A stretch of 64,000 nucleotides of DNA, from assembly GCA_039519185.1 (NCBI GenBank), contig CM076847.1, positions 21,263,251-21,327,250 on the forward strand. Reading direction: 5' to 3'. This document shows positions 1-10,729 of the stretch, in pieces; position 1 is the stretch's first letter, and each line of letters starts with the position of its first letter. The notes beneath the pieces were generated by a model, which did no database searches, was not told the origin of the DNA, and was given only the letters and a program-made list of their open reading frames with translations. Position numbers and translations under genes: made by a program. The DNA is from Astragalus membranaceus (lineage: Eukaryota > Streptophyta > Magnoliopsida > Fabales > Fabaceae).

Positions 1-1351
1 GGGAATGATCTTGAGTTGAGCCATTTGGGTCTATGGTGCACGTAAGTACATATTAGTTATTTGTAAAACTTATTCCTAAATATTTTCTAGTTATAGTTAT
101 TGAACATCTTGTTTTAATATTTTAGGTATTTGCATCGCGAATGTATAGCAAGGGAGATTAGTCATGTGTATGGATTTTTAGATCCATACAAAGTTTGTGG
201 TAGTTTTGGATACAAAGCAGGGACCATCCAATCATATATCCAGAAATAGTTAACAAGTATGTTGTCTTTTATTAATGGTCATAATTCTGTGATTTAAAAT
301 ACTTTACACTTATAGCTTACTGTTTATAATATTACTAGTGCTATAAATGTATGTTACCGGGCGAAAGGGCTTAGGAAACCAAAGCCTCAATGGGTGACAC
401 CCAAAGTAAGTATTTGCTTTGACAATTCCTATTTAAAATGGCTAAGAAAATTGCATGTTGGGAATTGTGAGCTAGGAATTGATTTAATATAATAGTATTT
501 AATCCAATCATAGTAGTTTGACACACTTCAACTCCATCAGTAAAGATGCTAACTGAGGCTGCAGTAACCAACTTATAGATAATAGAGGATATGCTGGTAT
601 CTGATTCCGTGTTGCAGTGTGTTCTAATAACACGTGCCCCATTTAGTTTAGTTGATTAGTTAGCATGCTGTTAGTGCTGCTGACTAGGCAGTTAGTTAGG
701 AACCAGCCTTATATAAAGTATAATCTCATTTTCAGATCAATAAGGAAAAACAGAATTCCAAAATCTAATGAAGTTAGTTAGAATTATCTAACTTTATCAA
801 TAGAAAATAGTAAATTTAACATGTCAAATACATGGAAATGATTGAAAGGACCTGATCAATAATTCATTACTGAGTTGGATATTCAAACTATTCATGATAA
901 ATTCATTACTGACGTGATGATGTGTATAAGTTTTCTTTATATTCATTTTTGTTCATCAGTGGAGCATTCCTATGTAGCTGGAGCTGTAATTTTGTTGGTT
1001 TGTTATTTATAGGTGGCAAAACAAAATGATACCCATTCTTGTGTCTATTATGTGATGATAAATATGATGACTATAGTCTCCGCAACTATCACTAACAATT
1101 GGAAAAAGGTAATTGAATTTTTCAACTTTTAAGATTATTACTAGATAATTATTATTGAGTAGATATTAGATTAACTCGTCGTTCTTATTTATCTTTTATT
1201 GTTTTAGGTATTCAATTCAACTGATCCGTTCACATCTGAAGAATTGAAGGACATTAGACAAGTTTGGGCTTTATTCTTTCTAAGGTTGTATGAGGAGCGT
1301 AAGCCGATTGGAAAGGAAGAAAGAAGAAAGAAGAAAAATCAACTTAAGTGA
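1..1351 (+). pseudogene. Ulp1-like (C48) cysteine peptidase fragment carried by the CACTA element
   Basis: Exon-like blocks joined by GT-AG introns read as the C-terminal part of an Ulp1/SENP-like domain. Block 1 ends at a GTAAGT donor near 41. Block 2, after an AG near 124, reads ...CIAREISHVYGFLDPYKVCG. Block 3 (about 1011-1109) reads ...KQNDTHSCVYYVM..., where the Cys fits the nucleophile of the family motif. Block 4 (about 1208-1351) ends ...EELKDIRQVWALFFLRLYEE followed by Lys-rich residues and a TGA. Plant CACTA and Mutator elements often carry such domains. The N-terminal part with the catalytic His lies to the left of the window or is lost. A stop at about 248-250 suggests a missed splice site or decay. 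The family call is from memory of motifs. Confidence 0.5.
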
Positions 1352-1599
1352 AAGTGTAGTTGATCATTATCGTATTTTGGAATATTATTAGAATGTCAAG
1401 GAAGTGTAGTATTAGAGTATATTTTGGTATGAAATCTAACAGTTAACTCTATATATTTAAGTAAAGTAGTTTAATTACCGCGTGTGTATGTGTCCCTCTT
1501 GCCTAGCTGAAATTGTAGTACTTTAATTACTTTAAAGTATGTGCAGGAACTGAGTGTATAAGAAGGGTGAAGCAAAAAAACAATCAAAATAAAAAAAAA

Positions 1600-1907
1600 A
1601 ACATTAGTTTTAAAGTCGGATATTCTTCTTATGCTGCCTAATATCCGACTTAAAATCATGCTTTTAAAGTCGGATATTCTTCTAAATCCGACTTTAAACG
1701 TGTTCCAGAAAGACCATAAACGCGTTATAATTAAAGATTTAAAGTCGCATTATTGAATTTATCCGAATTTAAAACCGTATTTTAAAGTCGGACGCCCATC
1801 CGACTTTAAAATTTCAGACTTTCTAAGTCGCCTTAATAGAAGTCGGATGCATATCCGACTTTGAATGTCCAAAATATACGACTTTAAATCCTGTTTTTTT
1901 ACTAGTG
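1600..1907. repeat. CACTA subterminal repeat array
   Basis: About a dozen copies of a 12-15 bp unit, AAAGTCGGATAT and its reverse complement ATATCCGACTTT, occur in mixed orientation, several as head-to-head pairs that could fold into hairpins. Arrays like this at CACTA ends are the binding sites of the element's own DNA-binding protein (TnpA in En/Spm). The array stops at the terminus at 1907. Confidence 0.75.
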
Positions 1908-2728
1908 ACGATATCTTGGTGTATTCAAAGACGATAGAGGAGCATGCTCAACATCTCTGTTTCGTTTTGAACGTACTCTGAGAAAAGAAGTTATATGCAA
2001 AGCCGTCGAAGTGTGACTTCTGGATGTCAGAAATAAAGTTTTTGGGTCATGTGATTTCCCAAGAGGGAGTAGCAGTAGATCCTAGTAAAGTGGAAGCTGT
2101 GTTGAATTGGGAACGACCAACGTCAGTAACAGAAGTAAGAAGCTTTTTGGGATTGGCAGGTTATTGCAGGAGATTTATTGATGGATTCTCACAGTTGGTT
2201 CTCCCACTCACCCGGTTAACTCGCAAGGGTCAACCGTTTAAATGGGATACCGATTGTAAGGAATGTTTCCTCGAATTGAAGGAACGGTTGACTTCTGCCC
2301 CGATCCTGATTTTTCCGGATCCGCCTTTGGGGTTTCAAATCTACAGTGATGCCTCTGGGAAGGGTTTAGGATGTGTTCTCATGCAGAATCAACATGTTGT
2401 GGCCTATGCATCAAGGCAACTAAAGACTCATGAACGGAATTACCCAACTCATGACTTAGAGTTGGCGGCTATCGTGTTTGCACTAAAAATTTGGAGACAT
2501 TACCTTTATGGTTCTCGTTTCGAAGTTTTTAGTGATCACGAGAGCTTGAAATATCTGTTCGATCAAAAAGAGCTGAATAACAGACAGAGAAGATGGACTG
2601 AATTTCTGAAGGATTATGACTTCGAGTTGAAGTATCATCCTGGAAAAGCTAATGTTGTGGCAGAAGCGTTAAGCAGGAAGTCTCTCCACACCGTAGAGTT
2701 AATGGTTTATGACATGGCATTGTTATAG
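1908..2728 (+). pseudogene. Reverse transcriptase (C-terminal part) and RNase H of chromovirus pol
   Basis: The frame opens at DILVYS, the tail of the FIDDILVYS catalytic motif; the first residues are missing because the CACTA element sits there. A TGA at about 1979-1981 interrupts the connection to the open frame that starts at 2024. The thumb region has FLGHVISQEG and RSFLGLAGYCRRFI. RNase H follows with the usual acidic sites in YSDASGKGLGCVL (about 2341-2380), DLELAAIVFALKIWRHYL and VFSDHESLKYL. The frame closes with a TAG at 2726-2728, shortly after EALSRKS, the usual RNase H end. The product would copy element RNA and degrade the RNA strand in the virus-like particle; this copy cannot. 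Confidence 0.85.
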
Positions 2729-2734
2729 TCTTTT

Positions 2735-3840
2735 ATGGACTTGAATTTCAAGGTGACGAGAAAAAGGAACCGATTAGTGTTACGACATATTCGGGTCACC
2801 AGTGTATTAAGAGATCAGATTCGTGAGGCTCAAGAAGTGGATGTAAAACTACAATCTCAGAAGGGATCGCCAAACTTCACCGAAGACAGTGATGGTATTA
2901 TCTGTTTCAATGGTAGGATTTGTATACCCGACGAGGAGGAGTTCAAGAGGCAAGTATTAGAGGAAGCTCATTGGAGTCAGTATTCTGTACATCCTGGATC
3001 CACCAAGATGTACTGAGACTTAAAACTGATGTATTGGTGGCCTGGGATGAAAGCCGATGTTGCCGAGTTTGTGTCTCGATGCCTAACCTGTCAGAAGGTT
3101 AAGGCAGAGCACCGAAGACCTGCTGGTCAGTTGTAACCGCTTGATATACCTGTTTGGAAATGGGAATATATCTCTATGGATTTTGTTATGGGTTTGCCAC
3201 GGTCGCAAACCGGTAATGAATCCATCTGGGTAGTAGTGGATCGATTGACAAAATCTGCCCACTTCATTCCCGTTCGCTCAGTTTCCAGATTAGCCGATGA
3301 ATATGTGAAGAACATTGTCAGACTGCATGGGGTTCCAACTAGTATTATTTCAGATAGAGATCCTAAGTTTACTTCCCGGTTTTGGAAGGCATTGAATGAT
3401 TCCTTGGGGACAAAGGTGCTAGTCAGCACTGCTTATCATCCTCAGACTGATGGTCAAACGGAGAGGACTATTCAAACTCTTGAGGACTTGCTTAGGGCTT
3501 GTGTGCTCGATAGCGAAAGAAACTGGGAGAATCATCTTCCATTAATAGAATTCTCCTACAACAACAGTTACCACTCCAGCATTGGGATGGCACCGTTTGA
3601 AGAACTTTATGGGAGAAAGTGTAGACCTTTGTATTGGTGGGAAATTGGAGAAGATAAATTTTTGGGACCCGATATGGTCCGTGAAACTAGCGAGAAGATT
3701 AAGTTAATTCGGGAAAGAATGAAGGTTGCTCAGAGTAGGCAAAAGAGCTACGCTGACAACCTAAGGAGGCCATTAGAGTTCGAAGTCGGTGATCATGTAT
3801 TCTTAAAGGTGTCTCCAACCATAGGCACCGGGAGAGCCTT
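2735..3840 (+). pseudogene. Integrase (zinc-binding and catalytic domains) of chromovirus pol
   Basis: The HHCC zinc-binding part is spread over 2960-3110: HWSQYSVHPG, then a TGA at about 3013, then WWPGMKADVAEF and CLTCQKVK. Another stop is near 3134. The catalytic core runs from about 3176 with the D,D,E residues in MDFVMGLP, ISDRDPKF and GQTERTIQTLED. The stretch after it is normal for this family (NNSYHSSIGMAPFEELYGRK). Near 3820 the frame shifts, and the GKKGKLSPRY-like part preceding the chromodomain is only readable in another frame. Integrase inserts the cDNA into chromatin. Confidence 0.85.
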
Positions 3841-4227
3841 GGAGCGAAGAAGCTCAGTCCTCGATATGTTGGACCATTCCAGATCATCGAGCGTATGGGG
3901 ACAATTGCCTACCGTCTCGCATTGTCTCCGGCCTTATCAACTCTCCATGATGTATTCCATGTGTCTCAGTTAAGGAAGTACAATATCCCCGATCCACATC
4001 AGCCATTGAGTGTCGACACGATTGATCTTCGACCGGATTTGTCATTCCAACCGTATTCTAGTTACATCTTGGAACGTGGTGAGAAGACGCTACGGACAAG
4101 GATCATCCCCATTGTCAAAGTGGTTTGGGATGGCTTCTCGATCGAAGAGGCTACCTGGAAGTTGGAAGACGACATGCGAACTCGATATCCATATCTTTTC
4201 AATGGAGGTATGTCTTTTCGATTTTGA
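3841..4227 (+). pseudogene. C-terminal chromodomain of the chromovirus integrase
   Basis: After the frameshift the frame resumes with AYRLALSPALSTLHDVFHVS, the conserved region before the chromodomain, then the Tekay-type chromodomain: ILERGEKTLRTRIIPIVKV, then VVWDGFSIEEATWKLEDDM and ending RTRYPYLF. The aromatic and acidic residues of a chromodomain are present in divergent form. In this lineage the domain is thought to steer integration toward heterochromatin. The stop at 4225-4227 is followed by 13 bases and the polypurine tract. Confidence 0.85.
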
Positions 4228-4240
4228 GGACAAAATTTTA

Positions 4241-4254
4241 AAAGTTGGGGTGAT
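4241..4254 (+). other. Polypurine tract of the chromovirus
   Basis: AAAGTTGGGGTGAT lies directly before the LTR start TGTAACATCC at 4255. This is the usual primer site for second-strand synthesis. Confidence 0.75.
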
Positions 4255-6509
4255 TGTAACATCCCTAATTTTTAAAAGAGCATTTAAGTGCACTTTATTT
4301 AATTGCTAGTCGAAGGAGCTAATAATTCGCAATTCGGAATCGGTCGAGTCGAGAAATTTTGATGCCGAGTAAATAACCGTAGAGTTAGTGGGTCTTGGCC
4401 TAAAAACCATGGTTTTATGAGCTAAGGGAATTATGGTCATTTCCCCAACCATAACACCCTCAGCCCCAGCTGAAAAAAGACAACCCTCACTCTCTCTCAC
4501 TTAACATTGAGGACTGAAAGAAAGAAAAGGAAAACAGAAATTTGGAGAGAAGAGAAAAGAAGGGGAAAGTCGAGAGAGAGGGAGAAGAAGAAGGAAGAAG
4601 AAGGATCCATCCCCAAAGCTTGTTGCATGTAAGTGTTTCTTCCATCTCTCCATTCCATTCCATTCCTTGTTCTCTTTCTAATGAGCCTAGCCTCAGCCCC
4701 TCATTCCTCCCCTAACTCCATTTGCCATGTTTGTACCTTAGAGCTTCCAAAAGAAAGAAGATGAAGTATTGACCAATTTGTGTGTTGCATGCAAAGTGGG
4801 AGCTGCTGGATGTAAGAGTCTGAGCCTACATTTCGTTTTGAGAGAGAGATTGGTGTTTTGAGGTTGCTGGATTCGAGCTGGACTGAAGAACGGCTGTTGT
4901 CTTGCACGGTTCGGTTTCTAGCGGGGATAGTTCGTTGATTTCGGTTAGGTGACTTCGTCTCACGACTCAACTCTCAGGATTTCTACGCTTCGGTGAGTTC
5001 TACCCACGGATTAGGGAAAATATATTCTTCTGAAATTATAACACATCATGTTTCTCGGTGAAAAACTGATTTCGAAAGATTTTCGGGTCGGAAACCGCTT
5101 TTGAGAAAAATAGCGTTTTACGGTTTTTATCGAAATATTGAGCAATTCATGATTTGTGTATTTAAACTCTTTCGCTGGAATATAGTCTGGAATGTGTTGC
5201 AAAATATCTGTTTTTAAGCTTCGGAAGTCACGGAATGTTTCGGTGACAATTTGGGAGCGAATGGGGAAAAACCGGGTTTTAGAAAAGCTGTTTCCAACCT
5301 TTCTGTCAAGGGTCGCGTCGCGACCCATGGTCCTTCGCGTCGCGACCACAGTGTATTTTGTGACGCAAAAGTTTCTGTCACTTTTCGCGTCGCGACGGTA
5401 CCCGTTCGCGTCGCAACGCTCAGCAGTTTTTCTGCAAAATACCCTGAACTTGTTTTCAAGATAACTTTTGATCCGGGAACCCGATTGAGGTGTTCTCAGG
5501 AGCGTTGGAAACCTTATTCAAAGACCTATCTACAATTACATAATTTGGTTTGAAAAATACACTGTTTTTGAAGCTCAAAACTGTTTTCAAAACCGAAACT
5601 TAGACCGCGTGTGAGATAATGTTTTTAGCATAACAAACCGGATCGTGGATCCTTCTCGACGCTATGATTATAACGCTGGATGTCTAACTTTGAATTCATC
5701 AAAATGGGTTATAGATTGATAATAGATATAGATATCTAAAACTTGAAAGACGGTCCAATGCGGACACAATATGTATTTTACTACATATCACGTTGGGTGA
5801 CGACCCGACAAGTAGCATACTAGGGAGGGAAGTCATGATCCCTTACCTAGGCCCTGTATAAGTTTTGGCGTGGTCAATTCGTGGGTTATCAGGATTCGTA
5901 GTCGTTGTATAGCCGATTTATGCTAAACTCAGTTAAGAACATGATTTATCGGGATTCGTAGTCGTTGTACAATCGACTCATGTTAAGATAAGTTAAGAAA
6001 ACGATTTGCCGGGATTCGTAGTCGTTGTACAGTCGGCATTTCGATTTGTAGCTTGTGATAGCTATTATAAATATGTTGTCACGGTTTAATAATTGAACCG
6101 AGTGTTAGTGAGGGGGCACGGTAGAGCTCACTGAGATATGTTATCTCACCCTATCATTGTTGTTGTTTTTCAGAGAAGCAGGGAAAGAAGAAGACTGTCA
6201 GGCACGAGTAGGTGACATGCTCTTGGAGATGTCAAGGACCTAGTCTTGATCCTCTTATGTTTTCTTTTGCTGTCTTTGTCATGGTTGTATGACTTGTATC
6301 ATTTATGAGTTGTACGAACCGTATTTGTGTCCCTGTTTTAGTTATTGAACTCGAATGTTGTAATCCTTTCGGCTGTGGACCGAGTAACTTCTATTATATG
6401 AAGTCGGGATGTTTATATGTTCAATAATTATCCAGGAACTGTGTCCTCTGATCATCGCTTAGCTGTGCATTTCAGTGTATCTACATGTTAGAAATACTGG
6501 GGTGTTACA
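4255..6509 (+). repeat. 3' LTR of the Tekay-type chromovirus (2255 bp)
   Basis: It starts TGTAACATCC and ends GGGGTGTTACA, giving the inverted terminal bases TGTAAC/GTTACA. The position directly after pol and the polypurine tract fixes the left edge. It holds no gene; the open frames of 60-112 codons inside it are not protein-like. It contains three near-identical blocks of the form GGGATTCGTAGTCGTTGTA at 5891, 5949 and 6010 (about 60-bp period), and a four-palindrome cassette at 5311-5416. Confidence 0.85.
5311..5416 (+). repeat. Four-palindrome cassette, TCGCG-T-CGCGA type
   Basis: Four copies of the near-perfect palindrome TCGCGTCGCGA start at 5313, 5335, 5385 and 5406 (the last ends CAA instead of CGA). 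The gaps between starts are 22, 50 and 21 bp, so they form two pairs. The first copy has longer arms (GGTCGCG/CGCGACC). The spacer between the pairs includes AAGTTTCTGTC. The same arrangement, spacer included, recurs in an unrelated LTR at 55871-55974. Confidence 0.85.
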
Positions 6510-7950
6510 CTTAAACTATATTTTTTATGCATTAACAACAACTGTGATAGCACTACAAACAACACATAACATAATACTATCATTGATAAAAAAAAACACA
6601 TGAAGACTACAACACATAACAGAAACAAACATAACATTGACTGCTCCACCCCCAAACTTAATCAACGACAATGTCCCCACTGTCAAGGGACTAAACTTGG
6701 GATGGGCAATACATTATTGAAATTTAAAAACAAACAGAGACACAACACCAACATACAACACAAAACAAAAGACAAACAATTAATAACATAGAAAGAGACA
6801 AGAGTGGGATCATTTCCCTGCACCATCATCCAACCGAGCACTCTTTCAACTATCAGCACAGGCTCTTGCCAGCTTTGTTGCAATTTGTACTACTGGTATC
6901 ACCTTATTAGGTGGTGGAGGAGGTGAGCATCTTTCTTCAGGGCTTTCTTCTTCAAGTTTCTTTCTCTAGATTTTTGATGTTCTTGCCAGACAGTACAGAC
7001 TTTTTGCCACATACACTATAACCTTGGGGGCAGATGACTTGGCAAGGGAGCTGGACCCTGCCTGTGCTATGATTGTTGTTGGTTGCTTCTTTTCTTGAGG
7101 AGCTGATGTTGTGGCAGCATCAACTCCAGCATTTCTGGGCTTTCCAGTAGGCTTCTTCTTACTCTCCTGCGCTTCTTTGGTTTTTCTTTCTCTTTCCACC
7201 TCAGAATTTCTCACCGCACTCTCTTCTATTCCCTCCTTGTTATTTTTAGAATTCTCCTCACCAATTTTCTATTCCGAATTGACCCCCCCTTCCGAACTCA
7301 CCGGTGAACTACTTCTCGCACTCCCACAATGTTCACCTTCTTAACCTTCTATTTCAGCATTGGGATTGAAAGTGACATTGTCCTCATCAGTATCTATCAT
7401 GACATTCTTCCCTTTTGATGTTGTCGTAGGCTTAGCAGGACTGGCAGCAGAGCAACCTTCATCTACATCTTGAGATTTGGGAACTTTCGGCTTATCAGCA
7501 GCATGACCACTAGGGCCAACATCAGGAAATACCCAATATGGGAACACCAGAGGTGGCTGAATAGTTTCACCAAAACCTGAGTGTACCACTCACGGGATGC
7601 TTTCACAATTCCCAAACAGCTTCTTGTTTAAGAATGTGTTGCTGCTGCAGGAACAACACCTCATCAGAACTCGTGGGGACATCCACACCCTCCACAACAA
7701 AACTCTTTCTTATCTTATTCCAGTCCTCCAATTTCCATCTCAGTGGTAAAATCAATCTCCGCAGCCAAAGGATAATCCTCGTCTTCCTGATCAAACCTAT
7801 AAACGTCTTCAGCTTCACACAACAATCTTATGAGATTTGGGAAAAACTGACTTCCCACGGTCCTCCTTTTACAAGTAATGACATCCCTTTCTATCGGCCT
7901 TCCCACATTGATTTTCTGAGATCACAATATAGTTTCCAACAGAAATAAAT
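6510..7950 (-). mobile_element. 3' region of Athila-type element A (minus strand)
   Basis: This is the downstream part of the Athila element whose pol lies at 30.3-32.4 kb; everything between was inserted later. It holds the C-terminal part of the env-like frame and, at about 6650-6690, the C-rich stretch CCACCCCCAAACTTAATC followed by CAATGTCCCCACTG, which resembles the same region of Athila B at 60.18 kb (CCCATGCTTAGAC...CATTGTCCTCAATG). The chromovirus LTR abuts it on the left, so the Athila 3' LTR is not in the window. Bases 6510-6900 hold no recognisable gene. Confidence 0.55.
6966..7935 (-). pseudogene. Env-like ORF of Athila A, C-terminal part (putative plant transposon protein domain)
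   Basis: Reading leftward from about 7935: ...ERDVITCKRRTVGSQFFPNL, IRLLCEAEDVYRFDQ, then an acidic and polar tail through 7341, with frame changes near 7715 and 7600. A further fragment at 6966-7214 is Lys/Glu/Ala-rich and could be the tail. The SQFFPNLIRLLCEAEDV block matches the pattern of the large plant-transposon protein (the ORF after pol in Athila elements). The N-terminal part of the same gene appears at 29290-29634. Function is unknown; it has been called env-like only from its position. The copy is broken. Confidence 0.5.
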
Positions 7951-7956
7951 CCTCCT

Positions 7957-8914
7957 TGTGCCAATACAGATAATGTGTTGTTGGCAACAAGGATTTCATT
8001 ATCCATAAAGACAGTACCTTAAGAACAGATTTCAGTGTCTTGTGTCTCACCATGAAAACATTGGGCCTATCCTACATAAGGTGATCCTCTCATGCATCAC
8101 TAAATTTTGGATATAGAAAATTACAAATCTATATGAATCTCTATGTCATGATGATGAAGATGAACACAATTTTAAGATTAGATGATGACACTTACTTCAA
8201 GAACACAAAAGTGAAAAAAGAATCAAATGTGGAAATAATAGAGATGAAGTGGAGAATGATGTCTGCGACTTCTTCCTCGGGAAGAAGATGAAGACCATAC
8301 TCTGCTTTGAGCTTCTTCAAGCCTCAAAGGTTGGTGCTCAAGGTACCATTTCAAGAACAACTAAGAACATGATGAACTAACTTCTACAATGCTCTCAACC
8401 TCTTACGCGTCACGCCAGCTCTCTTTGCCTCTCACGGCTCTAGCTTTTGTAAAATGTAGCAAATGATTTCACATTCATCAAAGTCTAAGGAATTACAATG
8501 AGTGGAATAATATTTATATGTTAGATCTAATGGATCCTAATTCCAACATACATCCACTTGGAGATATGAAAACGAGGCCCATGGCCACATCAAAGTAACT
8601 AAATGCCTTAGCCTATTCGATTGCCAATAAGGCTCAAATCAAAAGCACGTTACACAAGAAATGAAGTCCTACATTTATTAAAAACAATTACTAGGAATTG
8701 GAAAGCCCTAGAGTTTGGAATGTCTAGGAATTTCGCAAAGTAACATTGGTTACCTTTAGTGTGTCCTTGTCTATTATAAAGGTGGACACACTAAAGTATA
8801 TTCCCTTTGAATGTCAAATCTCTTTTTGGTCTTTTGAGTCTTGATATTTGTGACTTCCATCCAAGCTCTCATGAGTAGACTAGCCATGCATGTGGGCTCA
8901 CATCATACTCTCCC
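7957..8914 (-). repeat. Probable 3' LTR of minus-strand Ty3 element D
   Basis: In minus orientation it would start TGATGTGAGCCCACATGC at 8914, preceded by the purine-rich AAGAGGGAGAGTA (8915-8927), a good polypurine tract, and end ...GTATTGGCACA at about 7957. It contains a TATA-like ATTATAATAG region and no gene. The outermost 100 bp match 29187-29287, the presumed other LTR start of the same family, but beyond that the two sequences diverge. The 7957 edge is inferred and I could not find a clean target duplication. Confidence 0.45.
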
Positions 8915-9249
8915 TCTTGAATTTCACTTGTCCTCAAGTGAACTCCCCCTCTTGGAATCACTACTACAATTTAGGCTTTTCGCATCGGTTAAAAATGACT
9001 TTTCGCATCGGTTCCGTGTCCGTTATAGATTCAGGCGATGTTAAAAGTACGCACCTTTTTCATCAGGTACAGACCTGATGCGAAAAGTATTTTTCGCATC
9101 AGTTGTATTACCACCCGATGCCAAAAGTCCCTTTTAATTAGATTTTAACACCTTTTTGGCATCGGATTTTCAGAACCACCTGATGCGAAAAGTACTTTTC
9201 GCATCAGGTCCTGATGGGAACCGATGTTAAAACTAACTTTTTTTTTTAA

Positions 9250-10050
9250 AAAAAAAATTCTCAACAGCTAGATCTAACAAATAGTAACCTGAACATTCAA
9301 GGACAAAATGAATACCGCTGTCTGAAAAACAAGAACAAAAAAGGATCCGAATAAATTAAACAATACTATAATATCAAGGATCTGAACAAAATAATACAGT
9401 AGATGCTACAAAATAATTAAACAATACTATAATATCAAATGAATATCTTTTGATGTACTTCTTCAACATTTAGAGGGAACAATAGGACATTGTAGTCAAG
9501 GAATGAAAGTTGAAATAGACACTCTTGCTAGTACAATTTCTTCCGACTCACCAGTTGCATCACCTTCACTTGAAGATTCTCCATTGGTTTCAATCATTCC
9601 CTCTTCAGCTCCAGAAGAATCTATTACTTCACCTTCTGAATCTCCTGAAGCACCAAGTCCTTTGTTTGGAACACAAGTGGAGAGTCCTACATTCTCTCCA
9701 GTCATTCCTTCCACTGAATTTCCAACTGTTGATTCTCCTCTATTATAGAAGACTAAAAACATATTTAAGTCGAAAAGAAAACACTTCAGCAAAGAATCAA
9801 AACACAAATTTATTTAAATCTTGATACATACATACTTTGTAACCATGACATAAAGCATATGCATACTATAGTTTAGATTCTAGCAGCATAACACAAACAT
9901 ATATTATCAACCAGTTTTTGAGCAAACATTCAGCCTGTGACTTAGGAAAACAAAACAATAGGAACATAATAAATAACTTGGACAAAAACATAATAATACA
10001 AGCAAAGCACACATACAACAAAGAAGTGGATGCTATTGCTATTGCTAACC
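9250..10050. other. CACTA 1 interior without an assigned gene
   Basis: Mostly AT-rich. An 81-codon plus-strand frame (9503-9748) is rich in Ser, Pro and Glu (SPSESPEAPSPLFGTQVESP) and looks like a piece of a Pro/Ser-rich, arabinogalactan-like or acidic protein; the complementary strand is open as well. It may be a third captured fragment, but I do not recognise its source. Confidence 0.3.
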
Positions 10051-10054
10051 ACTT

Positions 10055-10330
10055 TTAAGCAACGGGAGGTCGAAGCAGATGATCCTTTGATGTATCAACT
10101 GCAGCAGGGGACATAAACTTCCACATGGCCATTCCAGGGTAACCAATGAAAGGCATCAGCTTGTGGCTAGTAGTTTGCCCTTTAGCAGCAGGAGCATGAG
10201 GGAGGAAGCTGGATTGTACACTTGTTAATTTGATTTGCTGCTCCAAGTTTTCTTTGTCTATCTTCAGCCTATTTTTCTCATCACGAACCTCTTTCTTCTC
10301 AGCCTACAATTCATTCATTCTGCCAAGCAA
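10055..10330 (-). pseudogene. Captured fragment of an ILR3-like bHLH transcription factor (group IVc), C-terminal exon
   Basis: Read on the minus strand from about 10325: MNEL, a TAG stop, AEKKEVRDEKNRLKIDKENL, EQQIK, then a linker with SSFLPHAPA and the C-terminus YPGMAMWKFMSPAAVDTSKD followed by HLLRPPVA and a stop at 10055-10057. The Leu-zipper-like helix after the bHLH and the AMWxFMxPAAVDTSxDHxLRPPVA end are the signature of ILR3/bHLH105-type factors, which regulate iron-deficiency responses. The bHLH domain itself is not present. One TAG stop replaces the Lys usually following KEL. As a CACTA passenger it is a non-functional copy. Confidence 0.82.
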
Positions 10331-10729
10331 AACAAAAAGTCTAGTGCTAATCAGTATCATGGAGATAGTATCATGGAGATAGAGAACAAGGAATAGAAAG
10401 TATTTATGCAAAAGTGCATCTGCACTTTTTAATAAATAGTTCATATATTTCATTCATTGAATAAATAGTACCACCAGATAGACACCTACTTTATCATACT
10501 AACTAGAAACTATTTGTATGCCAAAAGATTGAGCAACTAACCATGATGCATTACAACAAAATATGGAAACCCCATTATGATATATATTCACTAAAAACTA
10601 AACTATATCTGGTCAGAAAAACAGTTATAGGCACATACCCTAACTTGGTAACATGGTACTCACCTTTTATCAACAAGATGAGTTTTGTTTCCAACCAAGA
10701 CAAGAAAAACTGGGATTCAGTGACTCCAT

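Larger units (their letters stand above)
1..1907 (+). mobile_element. 3' portion of a CACTA (En/Spm) DNA transposon
   Basis: The segment ends at 1907 with the CACTA-type terminus TTTTTTTACTAGTG, the reverse complement of a CACTAGTAAAAAAA start. Before it, 1600-1900 is full of subterminal repeats of the type TTTAAAGTCGGATAT in both orientations, as CACTA elements have. Directly after it, at 1908, the reading frame of a Ty3 reverse transcriptase begins inside its catalytic motif, so the right boundary is sharp. The other terminus lies outside the window, so the target duplication cannot be checked. The interior carries an Ulp1-like protease fragment and no transposase that I can recognise. Confidence 0.75.
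1908..6509 (+). mobile_element. Truncated Ty3/Gypsy chromovirus, Tekay/Del type, with 3' LTR
   Basis: Reading left to right: end of reverse transcriptase, RNase H, integrase, chromodomain, polypurine tract and a 2255-bp 3' LTR. This order and the C-terminal chromodomain place it in the chromoviruses, and the chromodomain wording is of Tekay/Del type. The 5' half (gag, protease, most of RT, 5' LTR) is absent: the CACTA end at 1907 cuts it inside the RT catalytic motif. Several stops and a frameshift show the copy is dead. The five bases after the LTR, CTTAA, would be its target duplication, but the left copy is outside the window. Confidence 0.85.
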
